64,000 nucleotides of DNA from Nonomuraea glycinis (GCF_014646515.1 NZ_BMNK01000021.1:1-64000), one strand, 5' to 3'. Counted from the first letter of the stretch, positions 35,989-45,520 are shown. Made by a program: numbers and translations. The notes: a model not told the origin generated them from the letters alone.

Positions 35989-38733
35989 TCACTTCTTGGG
36001 CGGGACCACCTGGACGATGGCGCCCAGGTTGCCAGGAAGCGGTGAGACGAGCTTGAACTGCACGCCCAGCGCCTTGCCCTCGTCACCGGGGTTGCCGGTG
36101 CCGAGGAGGTGGCCGCCGCCGATGTCGGTGCCGTAGAGCTCGGTGGCGGGGGTGCCGTCGACGTTCACGACGCGGGTGCTGTACGGCTGGTCGCCCTTGC
36201 TCGGGACCACGACGGAGGCGTCGAAGTCGCGGTAGAAGAGGCCGCCGTCCTGCACTTCGAGGCCGGGGTACCAGGTCTTGGCGTCGGTGAAGGTCCGTAC
36301 GCCGCCCAGGCCCTTGATCTCGGTGCAGTACTCGCTGAACGGCTCGCCGGCGGCCTCCAGGCACTCCTTCAGCGGGTAGGTCTTGGTGAAGGAGAAGGCC
36401 GCGTTGGACGTCTGCGTACGGCCGTCCATGTTCTTGTGCCTGGTCGGGTCCTTGGTGGCCGCGACGCCGGTGCGGCGCAGCGGGTCGTAGTGCGAGTCCA
36501 CCAGGAGGAGGCTGCCCTTCGAGCCGATGCTGGGCGCCGCTTCGAGGTTGTTGGCCACACTGTTGTTGGTGTAGGTCGAGTCGCGGTACCACACGAGCAG
36601 GCCGGGGGCGTTGTACTTGACCTTCTCCACCTTCCACGCGCCGTCACGCGAGTAGTTGGTGTCGTAGGCGTACTGCAGACCCTGGTCGAACCCGTCGTAG
36701 TTACGCCATTCGGCCAGGTAGAACCGGTCGATCTGGCGCTCGCCGTTGTTGATCGTCCAGCCCGAGCCGCTGGTGTTGGTGAACGTGCCGCCGACGGCGC
36801 GCCAGCCGTTCTCGCCGCCTTCGACGTCGTCGCTCCACACGGCCGTGCCGCCGTTGGTGAGCTCGAAGTCGTCGGCGTGCCAGCCGCGCGGGGTGAAGGC
36901 CGCGTCGGTGTTGTACGCCAGCCGCAGCTTGATCGTCTGACCGGCGAACGGGGTCAGGTTGACGTAGTCGTGCCGCCAGCCGTTGGTGTCACCGGTGATG
37001 CCGTACTTCTTGCCGCCGAACGCCTGGAGGTTCTTGTTCGGGTCCGGGTAGTCGTCGGCGGTGGTGATCTCGGTGCCGGCCTCGTTGAAGACCTTCTGCT
37101 GGGCCCACGTCTGGCCGCCGTCGGTGGAGATCTCGAAGAAGCCGAAGTCCCAGTCGGACTCGATCTCGTAGTTGTTCCACATCCAGAACCGCACGTCGGT
37201 CCCGGCGGGCACCGCCACGTCGCGGGCCACGGAGATGTTGGCCCACTCCTGGTCCATGCCGGACCACCAGGCGCCGGTGCCGCTGTGCGGGTCGACCATC
37301 TTCAGCGGCTCGGACTTGAGGTTCACCCGGACGCCGTCCTCGGTGAACTTGGGGGTGCGTGAGGACTGGCCGACGGTGACCAGGCGCTGGCGGTCCCCCG
37401 GGTCGAGCACCTCGGGCTTCGCCCAGCCGAGCACCCACTTGTCCCACAGGCCCATGTGGGTGGGCATCGACTGGAAGATGGGGCCGGAGTGGGAGCCGCT
37501 CGACATCAGGTCCCAGAAGTCCACCGCGGAGCTGGCCGAGCCCGAGGTGTCGTAGAGGTCGGGCAGGCCCAGGTCGTGGCCGTACTCGTGGGCGAAGACG
37601 CCGACGCCGGAGTCCTCGGGCTGCACAATGTAGTTGGAGATCTTCTTGTCGCTGCCGGGCACCTGGTAGCCGCCGGCGACCGCGCTGGAGTGCGCCCAGA
37701 TGGCGTAGGTGCCCTCGGCGCCGCCGCCGGAGGACTTGTCCTTGCCGGCGTGCACGAGCACGAGGTGGTCGATCACGCCGTCGGGCTCGGCGAAGTTGCC
37801 GTCGCCGTCGGCGTCGGAGACGTCCTCGACGTCGTAGTCGGCCCACGGGAAGGCGGGCTGGGACTGCGCGAGCACGTCGACGGCGTCGATGGCGAGCTGG
37901 CCGGCGCCGTTCGGGTTGTCGGGGTGGCCGGACATGTCCTGCTGGACGTTGCCGCAGGCGGCCGCGCCGTACCACGCCTCGGAGTGCGGGGCCTTGATCC
38001 AGCCGACGGCGGAGCCGGTGACGGAGTAGGCGCCCTTGGACATCTCCTCGTACATCTTCTTCATGGTGAAGCCGGAGATGTCGATGCCGCGCCTGCCGTC
38101 GCGCGGGTCCTTCAGGTCGGTACGGACCCGCTCGGTGATGCCCCGGTCGGTGTAGAGCATCTTGTTGAAGTGCGCGGGGCTGAAGTCCTTGACCCAGAAG
38201 GAGTTGTTGTCCTTCTTCGGCAGGGTGGCCGGGTCGGGGATCTTGTTGTGCAGGGGACCGTTGAGCCGCGTGCCGGCCGGCTCGGTGACGCAGTCGCCGG
38301 GCGCGCTGCCGACGGTGCGCGGCCGGCTGAAGCCGGAGAAGTCGTCGTTGGCGCTGTCGTTGAACTCGACGAGCAGGGTCAGCAGCTTGGCCGTCCTGGT
38401 CTGCTTGGAGTTCTTGAAGATGAAGTCGGCCGGGTTGCGGCCCGTCTTTATCGCTTGCCGCTCGCGGGCGGCAAGGATGCGGCCCGCGGCGGGATTACCG
38501 CTCTTGAACTTCCGGTCGAACTTCTGGGTCCGGGACAGGCGCTTGTCGCTGCCGGGAACGGCCGGGTCCTCGGGCGAGTCCTCGACCATGGGCGGCGCGT
38601 AGTTAATGTAGTAGTCAGCGGCACTCGGCTCGTAGGTCGCCACCGAGGAGGCCTGAGCGGTGGGGACCGTCAAGGCGGCAGCGAGGAGGGCTACCGCCGG
38701 GGCCAGGGCTAACAGGCGCGTTCTGCTGGGCAA
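35989..38733 (-). CDS. Secreted M6-family metallopeptidase (immune inhibitor A-like)
   Basis: This 914-residue exoprotease has a Sec signal peptide (about 1-28, ending VPTAQA-S), a propeptide, the catalytic domain with H382-E383-Y-G-H386 followed by DLGLPDLYD, and beta-rich C-terminal domains (MAM/jelly-roll-like and PPC-type). M6 peptidases degrade host or environmental proteins; the name comes from the Bacillus inhibitor of insect immunity. The start is TTG at 38733 with AAGGGG seven bases upstream. It is monocistronic and ends in a strong hairpin. For a soil actinomycete the likely role is nutrient protein breakdown. Confidence 0.92.
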   Translation of the reverse strand: MPSRTRLLALAPAVALLAAALTVPTAQASSVATYEPSAADYYINYAPPMVEDSPEDPAVPGSDKRLSRTQKFDRKFKSGNPAAGRILAARERQAIKTGRNPADFIFKNSKQTRTAKLLTLLVEFNDSANDDFSGFSRPRTVGSAPGDCVTEPAGTRLNGPLHNKIPDPATLPKKDNNSFWVKDFSPAHFNKMLYTDRGITERVRTDLKDPRDGRRGIDISGFTMKKMYEEMSKGAYSVTGSAVGWIKAPHSEAWYGAAACGNVQQDMSGHPDNPNGAGQLAIDAVDVLAQSQPAFPWADYDVEDVSDADGDGNFAEPDGVIDHLVLVHAGKDKSSGGGAEGTYAIWAHSSAVAGGYQVPGSDKKISNYIVQPEDSGVGVFAHEYGHDLGLPDLYDTSGSASSAVDFWDLMSSGSHSGPIFQSMPTHMGLWDKWVLGWAKPEVLDPGDRQRLVTVGQSSRTPKFTEDGVRVNLKSEPLKMVDPHSGTGAWWSGMDQEWANISVARDVAVPAGTDVRFWMWNNYEIESDWDFGFFEISTDGGQTWAQQKVFNEAGTEITTADDYPDPNKNLQAFGGKKYGITGDTNGWRHDYVNLTPFAGQTIKLRLAYNTDAAFTPRGWHADDFELTNGGTAVWSDDVEGGENGWRAVGGTFTNTSGSGWTINNGERQIDRFYLAEWRNYDGFDQGLQYAYDTNYSRDGAWKVEKVKYNAPGLLVWYRDSTYTNNSVANNLEAAPSIGSKGSLLLVDSHYDPLRRTGVAATKDPTRHKNMDGRTQTSNAAFSFTKTYPLKECLEAAGEPFSEYCTEIKGLGGVRTFTDAKTWYPGLEVQDGGLFYRDFDASVVVPSKGDQPYSTRVVNVDGTPATELYGTDIGGGHLLGTGNPGDEGKALGVQFKLVSPLPGNLGAIVQVVPPKK

Positions 38734-38824
38734 AGTAACCCCTTCTGCCCGGGGTCACCGGGCGCATGATCATAGGGAGTCGCAATGCCGGACGCTAGAG
38801 CTTCCTAAAGGCACCGTAAAGTAG

Positions 38825-38861
38825 GTTGTTGAAATGTAACCAAATAAGGACATTTCACAAC
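38825..38861. promoter_or_regulatory. Long AT-rich inverted repeat upstream of the M6 peptidase
   Basis: GTTGTTGAAATGT (38825-38837) faces ACATTTCACAAC (38850-38861), complementary except for one extra T, with a 12-base spacer. It is about 90 bases upstream of the peptidase start and distinctly AT-rich for this genome, so it is a plausible regulator site. The rest of the 250-base spacer holds the ctaD terminator and no gene. Confidence 0.45.
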
Positions 38862-38904
38862 AGCGGGCCCGTGACTATGACGTGACCTCGCCGTACACCG
38901 AAAA

Positions 38905-38926
38905 GCGAGGCCCAGCAGGGCCTCGC
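38905..38926 (-). terminator. Terminator of ctaD
   Basis: GCGAGGCCC and GGGCCTCGC form a nine-pair stem with a four-base loop. On the minus strand it is followed by CTTTTCGG, a short T-run, giving a good intrinsic terminator 58 bases after the oxidase stop. Confidence 0.8.
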
Positions 38927-38983
38927 GGTGAAGTGGATCTAACTCGCGGCATGACCGCCGGTGCCGAACGCGGTGACGCCCGG

Positions 38984-40636
38984 TCAGTCGGACGTCACCT
39001 CCGGCTGCTGGTGCGGGTAGTGCAGATCGAAGGCGGGCCGTTCGGACCGGATCGGCGGCATGGACGTGAAGTTGTGCCGGGGCGGCGGGCAGGAAGTCGC
39101 CCATTCGAGGGAGTTGCCGAACCCCCACGGGTCGTCCACCGTCACCTTGGGCGCCCTCCTGGCCGTCCGGTAGATGTTGTAGAGGAACGGGATCGTCGAG
39201 GCGCCGAGCAGGAACGCCCCCACGGACGAGATCTGGTTGAGCGTGGTGAAGCCGTCGAGGGCGCTGTAGTCGGCGTAACGCCTGGGCATGCCGAGCGCGC
39301 CGAGCCAGTGCTGGATCAGGAACGTGGTGTGGAAGCCGATGAACAGCGTCCAGAAGTGGATCTTGCCCAGGCGGTCGTCGAGCATCCGGCCGGTCATCTT
39401 CGGCCACCAGAAGTAGAAGCCGGCGAACATCGCGAACACCACGGTCCCGAACACGACGTAGTGGAAGTGAGCCACCACGAAGTAGGAGTCGGTGACGTGG
39501 AAGTCGAGCGGCGGCGAGCCCAGGATCACCCCGGTCAGCCCGCCCAGCAGGAAGGTGATGAGGAAGCCGATCGCGAACAGCATCGGCGTCTCGAAGCTGA
39601 GATGGCCGCGCCACATCGTGCCGATCCAGTTGAAGAACTTCACCCCGGTCGGCACCGCGATGAGGAACGTCATGAACGAGAAGAACGGCAGCAGCACCTG
39701 CCCGGTGGCGAACATGTGGTGCGCCCAGACGGTCATCGACAGCCCCGCGATGGCGATGGTCGCCCCGACCAGGCCCAGGTAGCCGAAGATCGGCTTGCGG
39801 CTGAAGACCGGGATGACCTCGGTGATGATGCCGAAGAACGGCAGCGCGATGATGTAGACCTCGGGATGGCCGAAGAACCAGAACAGGTGCTGCCACAGCA
39901 TCGGCCCGCCGCCGTTGGCGTCGAAGACGTGCGTGCCGAACTTGCGGTCCGACTCCAGCGCCAGCAGCGCGGCGGCCAGCACCGGAAAGGCCATCAGCAC
40001 CATCATCGAGGTCAGCAGCACGTTCCAGGTGAAGATCGGCATCCGGAACATGGTCATGCCGGGCGCGCGCATGCCGATGATCGTGCTGATGAAGTTGACC
40101 CCGCCGAGGATCGTGCCGAGCCCGCTCAGCGCCAGGCCCATGATCCACAAGTCGCCGCCGACGCCCGGCGAGTAGGTGGCCGACGACAGCGGCGTGTAGC
40201 CGGTCCAGCCGAAGTCGGCCGCACCGCCCGGCGTGAAGAACGCCGTCACCGCCATCAGCCCGCCGAACAGGAACAGCCAGTACGCGACCGCGTTCAGCCT
40301 CGGGAAGGCCACGTCCGGCGCGCCGATCTGCAACGGCATGATCACGTTGGCGAACCCGGCGAACAGCGGCGTGGCGAACAGCAGCAGCATGATCGTGCCG
40401 TGCATGGTGAACAGCTGGTTGTACTGGTGCGCGTCGACCAGCTGCAGCCCCGGCTGCACCAGCTCGGCCCGGATGAGCACCGCCATGACCCCGGCCGCGA
40501 GGAAGAACGCGAAGGAGGTGATGAGGTAGAGGTAGCCGATGACCTTGTGATCGGTGGTCGTCAGCCAGGACACGATCACGGTCCCGGTCCGGCGGCTCCT
40601 GACCCGCTCGATCGAGCTCTCGCGCACGCTGGTCAC
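38984..40636 (-). CDS. ctaD: Cytochrome c oxidase subunit I (aa3-type)
   Basis: This 550-residue heme-copper oxidase subunit has 12 predicted spans and the metal-ligand regions FTMHGTIMLLLF (low-spin heme), WFFGHPEVYIIALPFFG (CuB with the Tyr-His crosslink pair) and SYFVVAHFHYVVF (CuB and high-spin heme). It is the catalytic core of the terminal oxidase in the plasma membrane. GTG at 40636 follows AAGGGAGCG. Subunits II-IV are not in this window; a stand-alone ctaD is common in actinobacteria. Confidence 0.95.
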   Translation of the reverse strand: MTSVRESSIERVRSRRTGTVIVSWLTTTDHKVIGYLYLITSFAFFLAAGVMAVLIRAELVQPGLQLVDAHQYNQLFTMHGTIMLLLFATPLFAGFANVIMPLQIGAPDVAFPRLNAVAYWLFLFGGLMAVTAFFTPGGAADFGWTGYTPLSSATYSPGVGGDLWIMGLALSGLGTILGGVNFISTIIGMRAPGMTMFRMPIFTWNVLLTSMMVLMAFPVLAAALLALESDRKFGTHVFDANGGGPMLWQHLFWFFGHPEVYIIALPFFGIITEVIPVFSRKPIFGYLGLVGATIAIAGLSMTVWAHHMFATGQVLLPFFSFMTFLIAVPTGVKFFNWIGTMWRGHLSFETPMLFAIGFLITFLLGGLTGVILGSPPLDFHVTDSYFVVAHFHYVVFGTVVFAMFAGFYFWWPKMTGRMLDDRLGKIHFWTLFIGFHTTFLIQHWLGALGMPRRYADYSALDGFTTLNQISSVGAFLLGASTIPFLYNIYRTARRAPKVTVDDPWGFGNSLEWATSCPPPRHNFTSMPPIRSERPAFDLHYPHQQPEVTSD

Positions 40637-40716
40637 GGTCGCTCCCTTCGCGAAAGACAAAGGATGCCCGTTCATGCCCAGTTTCACGCTAATCATCCCG
40701 CGCGCGACAGGCGAGG

Positions 40717-41286
40717 TCAGGTGCGCTTTCTGTAACCGAAGATGTACTCGCGCGTCTCGCTCGGATGGAACGAGACACCGATCTCCGGCTCGAACGCGAC
40801 GTTGTCGCGCGGGCAGTAGAAAAGACCCTCCCAGACGGCGTACGCCTGCTCCCTGGCCGGGCCCTCGGCGTGGTCGGTCTTGCGCGCCCCGCGCGCGCCG
40901 AGCACGAACAGCAGCCCGAACCCCCACAGGAACCCGGTCAGGCAGAACGGCGCGAGCAGCACCTCACCCCAGCCGGAGTCCTTGCCCATCGCGATCACCA
41001 GGGACAGCACCAGGTGCACCATGGCGCCGAGCAGGAGCAGCAGGTAGCCCTGGTTTCTGGCCCACGGATTGTAGTGCCGGCTGGGGAACGATAACCAGAC
41101 CGCGAGCTGGGTGCGGCTCATCACGTGCTTGGAAGCGCCCAGCGCGGGCGCGGTGGGCAGGTCCGCCACCTGCCGCTCCCCTGGCAGCCTTACCCTGCCG
41201 ATCCGGTACGTGGTCCCCGCGGCGACCGCTCCCGGCACCGACACCACCTGGTCTACCTGCCCACACACCGGACACTTCGCTTCCAC
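40717..41286 (-). CDS. Membrane protein with N-terminal zinc ribbon
   Basis: The 189-residue protein begins EAKCPVCGQVDQVV, half of a zinc ribbon (C5, C8), and has a second CP pair-like segment (LFYCPRDNVAF) after the membrane part. Two membrane spans lie at about 79-100 and 109-130. It lies just upstream of ctaD on the same strand, but no family name comes to mind. Its GTG start is 52 bases from the divergent FAD oxidase start; CCGTAAGG occurs twice in that gap (41302 and 41323). Confidence 0.7.
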   Translation of the reverse strand: MEAKCPVCGQVDQVVSVPGAVAAGTTYRIGRVRLPGERQVADLPTAPALGASKHVMSRTQLAVWLSFPSRHYNPWARNQGYLLLLLGAMVHLVLSLVIAMGKDSGWGEVLLAPFCLTGFLWGFGLLFVLGARGARKTDHAEGPAREQAYAVWEGLFYCPRDNVAFEPEIGVSFHPSETREYIFGYRKRT

Positions 41287-41338
41287 TCAGGCAGTCTGGC
41301 CGTAAGGCTTCGTCCGCGCAAACCGTAAGGTTTCTCAT

Positions 41339-42700
41339 GTGGAACCCATTGACGCCCTGGTGAAGTCCCTGCCCGACGGCCGCGTGCTGACCGATCCCGA
41401 CGTGGCCGATTCCTATGCCCGCGACCGCACGTTCGTGGAGCCCGGCAAGCCGCTCGGCGTGGTGCTGGCCGCCTCCCGCGACGACGTGGTGACCACGCTG
41501 CGCTGGGCGAGCGAGCACCGGGTGCCGGTGGTGCCGCGTGGCGCCGGCACCGGCCTGGCGGGGGGCGCCACGGCGAGCGAGGGGGCGCTGATCCTCTCGC
41601 TGGCCAGGATGACCGCGATCAAGGAGCTGTCACCGGCGGACGAGATCGCCGTGGTCGAGCCGGGAGTGATCACCGCCGACCTCGACCGGGCCGCCAGGGA
41701 GCACGGGCTGATGTACGCGCCGGACCCCTCGTCGTACGAGATCTCCACGATCGGCGGAAACCTGGCGACCAACGCGGGCGGGCTGCGCTGCGTCAAGTAC
41801 GGCGTCACCCGCGACTCCGCGCTCGGCCTGGAGGTCGTGCTGGCCGACGGCCGGATCCTGGACACCGGCCGGCGCACCATGAAAGGCGTCACCGGCTACG
41901 ACCTGACCGGGCTGTTCGTCGGCTCGGAGGGCACCCTCGGCGTGATCACCTCGGCCACCGTGCGGCTGCGCCGGGCGCCGGTGGCGGCTCCCGCGACGTT
42001 CGCGGCGGAGTTCGGCTCGCTGCGCGACGCGGGCGCGGCCGTATCGGCGATCATGGCGGCCGGGTGCCAGCCGTCGCTGATGGAGCTGCTGGACCGGGGC
42101 ACGCTGCAGGCCATCGACGACTGGCGCAACATCGGCCTGGAGTCCGGCACGATGGCCATGCTGATCGGGCAGTCCGACGCCGCCGACGGCCAGGCCATGG
42201 CCGAGCGCATGGAGCGGATCTGCCTCGACAACGGCGCCTCCTTCGTCGCCGTGTCCACCAGCCCGCAGGAGACCGAGGAGCTGATCGGGCTGCGCCGGAT
42301 GGCCTACCAGGCCAAGGAGCGCCTCGGCGCGTGCCTGGTGGAGGACGTCTGCGTGCCGCGCTCGGTGCTGCCGGAGATGATCACCGCCATCGAGGCCGCC
42401 GGCGCGCGGCACGGGGTGCGCATCTGCACGGTCGCGCACGCGGGCGACGGCAACCTGCACCCCGTCTTCATCTTCGAGCACGGTACGGCCGAGCCGCCGG
42501 CCGAGGTGTGGGCGGCGGCCGACGAGGTGTTCACCCGGGCGCTGGAGCTGGGCGGCACGCTCACCGGCGAGCACGGCGTCGGCCTGCTCAAACAGCGCTG
42601 GCTCGCCCTCGAATCCGGTCCGGTGGCCCAAGAGGTGCAGAAAGGGATCAAGGCCGTGTTCGACCCGCTTGGCCTCCTCAACCCCGGAAAAGCCATTTGA
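41339..42700 (+). CDS. FAD-linked oxidase, glycolate/D-lactate dehydrogenase GlcD-like
   Basis: This 453-residue flavoprotein has the PCMH-type FAD-binding domain (VPRGAGTGLAGGATAS and SSYEISTIGGNLATNAGG) and the C-terminal cap domain with HAGDGNLHP and GTLTGEHGVGLLKQRWL. It oxidises a 2-hydroxy acid such as glycolate or D-lactate, passing electrons to the respiratory chain. The GTG at 41339 fits the family start. There is no GlcE/GlcF partner, so it is a single-subunit type. It is divergent from the zinc-ribbon gene. Confidence 0.9.
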   Translation: MEPIDALVKSLPDGRVLTDPDVADSYARDRTFVEPGKPLGVVLAASRDDVVTTLRWASEHRVPVVPRGAGTGLAGGATASEGALILSLARMTAIKELSPADEIAVVEPGVITADLDRAAREHGLMYAPDPSSYEISTIGGNLATNAGGLRCVKYGVTRDSALGLEVVLADGRILDTGRRTMKGVTGYDLTGLFVGSEGTLGVITSATVRLRRAPVAAPATFAAEFGSLRDAGAAVSAIMAAGCQPSLMELLDRGTLQAIDDWRNIGLESGTMAMLIGQSDAADGQAMAERMERICLDNGASFVAVSTSPQETEELIGLRRMAYQAKERLGACLVEDVCVPRSVLPEMITAIEAAGARHGVRICTVAHAGDGNLHPVFIFEHGTAEPPAEVWAAADEVFTRALELGGTLTGEHGVGLLKQRWLALESGPVAQEVQKGIKAVFDPLGLLNPGKAI

Positions 42701-42879
42701 TCAGCGCAACTACCACTATTCACCAAGCCGTGACCTAGCGTCTTCACACGGACTCGACCTGCACAGAAACGCTGACACAGCGTCGTCAGAGACGAATGTT
42801 CTGCCAGGTGAGGCTACATCCCAATGGTCACGCTGGTACGGTCTTGCCCCAAACGATCGTTCTGTTACGGGGGGCAGGG
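42701..42879. other. Promoter region of the Ser/Thr kinase gene
   Basis: This 179-base spacer has no gene. TACGGT at 42835-42840 could be a -10 element. AACGATCGTT (42852-42861) is a perfect 10-bp palindrome that may be an operator. GGGGGG at 42869-42874 acts as ribosome-binding site for the GTG at 42880. Confidence 0.4.
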
Positions 42880-45381
42880 GTGAGTCAGTTCCAGCCGTTG
42901 GTGTCTGGCGACCCGCGACGACTGGGCGAGTACGACATTATCGCCCGGCTCGGCGAGGGTGGCCAAGGGATCGTCTATCTCGGCAAGTCCGGCTCGGGGG
43001 AGCAGGCAGCGGTCAAACTTCTGCACCACGCGCTGGTGGCCGACCCGGACGCGCGCAGCAGATTCCTGCGCGAGGTGGCCGTGGCGCAGCGCGTGGCCAG
43101 GTTCTGCACCGCCACCGTCCTGCACGCCGACCTCGAAGGCAGCCGGCCGTACATCGTCAGCGAGTACGTCCCCGGCCCTTCCCTGCGTGAGCTGGTCATC
43201 AACGAAGGGCCGCGCCGGGGGGCCGCGCTCGAACGTCTGGCGATCAGCACGGCCACCGCGCTGGCGGCCATCCACCGAGCGGGCATCCTGCACCGCGACT
43301 TCAAGCCCGCCAACGTGCTCATGGGCCCCGAAGGCCCGGTCGTGATCGACTTCGGCATCGCCCGCGCGCTGGACTCACCCGGCGCCACCGCCACCGGCAT
43401 GGCCATGGGTACGCCCTCCTTCCTGGCGCCCGAGCAGCTCACCGGGGCGGCGGCGGTCTCCGAGGCCGCGGACGTGTTCGCGTGGGGCGTCACCATGGTG
43501 TTCGCCGCCACCGGCAAGCCCGCCTTCGGCTCCGACTCCATCCCCGTGGTGATGAACCGGATCCTGCACGAGGAGCCGCAGCTCGGCGGGATGGAAGGGA
43601 CACTGGCGGACCTGGTGGCCGCCTGCCTGTCGAAGGACCCCGCGCAGCGGCCCACGGCCGACCAGCTCATCATCGAGCTCACGGGCCAGCCCGTGCCCAA
43701 GGCCGCCATCGAGCCGCTGGCCGGCCCGGCGGTGCCGCGGCCCGCCGGCCCGAACGCCTTCGCCGCTCCCCACCCCACCGTCCAGCAGGCCGGCCCCGGC
43801 CCTCAGGGCGGCCCCGGCCCTCAGGGCGGCACGGAGGAGGGCTACACCCCCCAGGCGGCCGCGTACGGCCCGCGTGCCCTCGCCGGTGGCGGTCAGCCCG
43901 ACGCCGCGCCGCAGACCGGCCCCTACGGGCAGGCGGCATCCGGCGCCGTGGGCCCCACGGTGGTCGCCGGCCCGTCCACGTTCGCCCCTGGCATCCCGCA
44001 GGCACCGGGCACGCCGCCCGGCACCGCCCCGGGCCTGCCGCCCGCACCCGGCATGCCCGGCGGCGCCCCCGGCTCGGGCAGCGCCCAGCAGGGACCCGGC
44101 ATGGGTGCCGGGAACGGGCAGCCCGGGATGCCATCCCATGACGGACATCTACCCGGCGGTGGAATGCCTCCAGGCGCTCCCCCGCAGCCCGGCGGAGCCT
44201 ACGGACCTCACGCAGGACCGTCCCAAGGTGGCCCCAGCCAAGGGCCGCAAGGCCCGTCGGCTCACGGACCCCAGGGGCCCGGCAACCATGGCCCTGGGCA
44301 CCAAGGTTCCGTGGCCCATGGCCAAGGACCGCAAGGTGCCGTGACTCACGGCCAAGGACCGCAAGGTGCCGTGGCTCACGGACCCCAGGGGCCGGGCCAA
44401 GGATCGTTGGGTGCCTTAGTTCACGGCCCCCACGGGCCGGGAAACCATGGCCAAGGACCGCAAGGTGCCGTGGCTCACATGCCCCAGGGACCCGTGGCTC
44501 ACGGTCCGGGCTCTCCCCAGGCCGCAGGGCACGGGCCGGGAGGGCGGGGACCGCACCAGGCGGGGCAGCCCGGTGGGCGGCCTGATGGTGGGGCGGGGTC
44601 AAAGCAGCGGCGTACGCTGACCTTCGCTCTCTCGGGCGCCGCGGCGGCGGCGCTGCTCGTGGTGGCGGGCGCCGTGGTGGTCCAGGCCAACTCGGGCACG
44701 CAGAAGGTGCTGTCCGTGGGCACCACCTCCGAGGCGTCCCCCACGACCGAGGAGACCCCCACGACGGTCCCGTCCATCAACCTGCCGGTGGACACTTCGA
44801 AGCCGAATCCGCGCAACGTTCCCGACCTGGACGTGGACGTGCCCGAGCCCACCAAGGCCAAGACCAGGCGCGGCAACGACGCCATGGCCCAGGTGCCGGA
44901 CACGGCCGTGGTGCCCTCGCGGCAGCCGACGTCCCGCCCGACGCGGAGCCCGTCCCCGTCGCCCACGAGGACGGTCAAGAAGAAGGTCAAGAAGAAGAAC
45001 CTGATCGAGCCGGACACCGAGCCGACGGGAACGCCGACCCCCACGATCGTCCAGAACCCGCACCAGCCGACCGCGGTGTGCGGCCCCGGCTTCAAGATCA
45101 TCAACCGGCACGCGCTGGACGACAAGGCGACCATCTTCCTGCTCTACAACACCGCCACGGCCAAGAACTGCGTGGTCACCATGTCCCGCCTGGTCTATCC
45201 GACCAAGATTCACATGAACGCGGTCCTCCAGGTCCAGGGTGGTGCCAGCGCCAGCAACCCCGGCAAGTTCAGCGCCTACGCCGGCCCTATCCGGCTGTCG
45301 GCCCCCAAGAAGTGCGTCATGTGGGGCGGCACCTGGGAGAGCCTGACGTGGAAGTCCCCCGCCTGGGGCCACTGCAGCTGA
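42880..45381 (+). CDS. Receptor-type Ser/Thr protein kinase
   Basis: This 833-residue protein has an N-terminal Hanks-type kinase (about 15-270): glycine loop LGEGGQGIVYLG, K46, catalytic loop H138-R-D140-F-K-P-A-N, D157-F-G, and GTPSFLAPEQL. A long Pro/Gly/Gln-rich linker (about 275-575) follows, then a membrane span (about 580-604) and an extracellular C-terminal domain with four cysteines (C670 region VCGPGFKIINRH, then KNCVV, KKCVMW, GHCS). There are no PASTA repeats. GTG 42880 is preferred to an upstream ATG at 42796. The extracellular domain presumably senses a ligand that is not identifiable. Confidence 0.88.
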   Translation: MSQFQPLVSGDPRRLGEYDIIARLGEGGQGIVYLGKSGSGEQAAVKLLHHALVADPDARSRFLREVAVAQRVARFCTATVLHADLEGSRPYIVSEYVPGPSLRELVINEGPRRGAALERLAISTATALAAIHRAGILHRDFKPANVLMGPEGPVVIDFGIARALDSPGATATGMAMGTPSFLAPEQLTGAAAVSEAADVFAWGVTMVFAATGKPAFGSDSIPVVMNRILHEEPQLGGMEGTLADLVAACLSKDPAQRPTADQLIIELTGQPVPKAAIEPLAGPAVPRPAGPNAFAAPHPTVQQAGPGPQGGPGPQGGTEEGYTPQAAAYGPRALAGGGQPDAAPQTGPYGQAASGAVGPTVVAGPSTFAPGIPQAPGTPPGTAPGLPPAPGMPGGAPGSGSAQQGPGMGAGNGQPGMPSHDGHLPGGGMPPGAPPQPGGAYGPHAGPSQGGPSQGPQGPSAHGPQGPGNHGPGHQGSVAHGQGPQGAVTHGQGPQGAVAHGPQGPGQGSLGALVHGPHGPGNHGQGPQGAVAHMPQGPVAHGPGSPQAAGHGPGGRGPHQAGQPGGRPDGGAGSKQRRTLTFALSGAAAAALLVVAGAVVVQANSGTQKVLSVGTTSEASPTTEETPTTVPSINLPVDTSKPNPRNVPDLDVDVPEPTKAKTRRGNDAMAQVPDTAVVPSRQPTSRPTRSPSPSPTRTVKKKVKKKNLIEPDTEPTGTPTPTIVQNPHQPTAVCGPGFKIINRHALDDKATIFLLYNTATAKNCVVTMSRLVYPTKIHMNAVLQVQGGASASNPGKFSAYAGPIRLSAPKKCVMWGGTWESLTWKSPAWGHCS
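44215..44520 (+). repeat. Imperfect 30-bp coding repeats in the kinase linker
   Basis: Units near 44321, 44351 and 44450 read gccaaggaccgcaaggtgcc followed by gtggctcac and encode HGQGPQGAVA. More diverged copies (HGPQGPG) surround them. The result is a flexible Gly/His/Gln/Pro-rich linker between kinase and membrane span. Confidence 0.8.
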
Positions 45382-45397
45382 CCCGAGCTTGTCGATC

Positions 45398-45430
45398 AGG
45401 GCCGCTCTCCGCTTGCCGGAGAGCGGCCCT
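45398..45430 (+). terminator. Terminator of the Ser/Thr kinase gene
   Basis: AGGGCCGCTCTCCG (45398-45411) pairs perfectly with CGGAGAGCGGCCCT (45417-45430), 14 bp around a five-base loop, followed by TTCG. It lies 16 bases after the kinase stop. Confidence 0.9.
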
Positions 45431-45504
45431 TTCGCCGTCATGAGTCCGGAATGCGCCTCCGGCGAGCGGGATCTTCTCAGAACGACCCCCGGCCGCTACC
45501 GTAG

Positions 45505-45520
45505 TTGACGTGATCGTCAA
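45505..45520. promoter_or_regulatory. Palindromic operator spanning the TetR start codon
   Basis: TTGACG-TGAT-CGTCAA is a perfect inverted repeat that includes the GTG start at 45510. A TACCGT -10 element at 45497-45502 places transcription start at about the start codon, so the message is probably leaderless and the palindrome would sit at +1, ideal for autorepression. The 11-bp core CGTGATCGTCA recurs at 46153-46163, at the start of the next gene. Confidence 0.6.

Noticed and set aside
44215..44520. Repeats suggesting CRISPR or a recombination site
   Set aside because: They are in frame within the kinase gene and encode a low-complexity linker.
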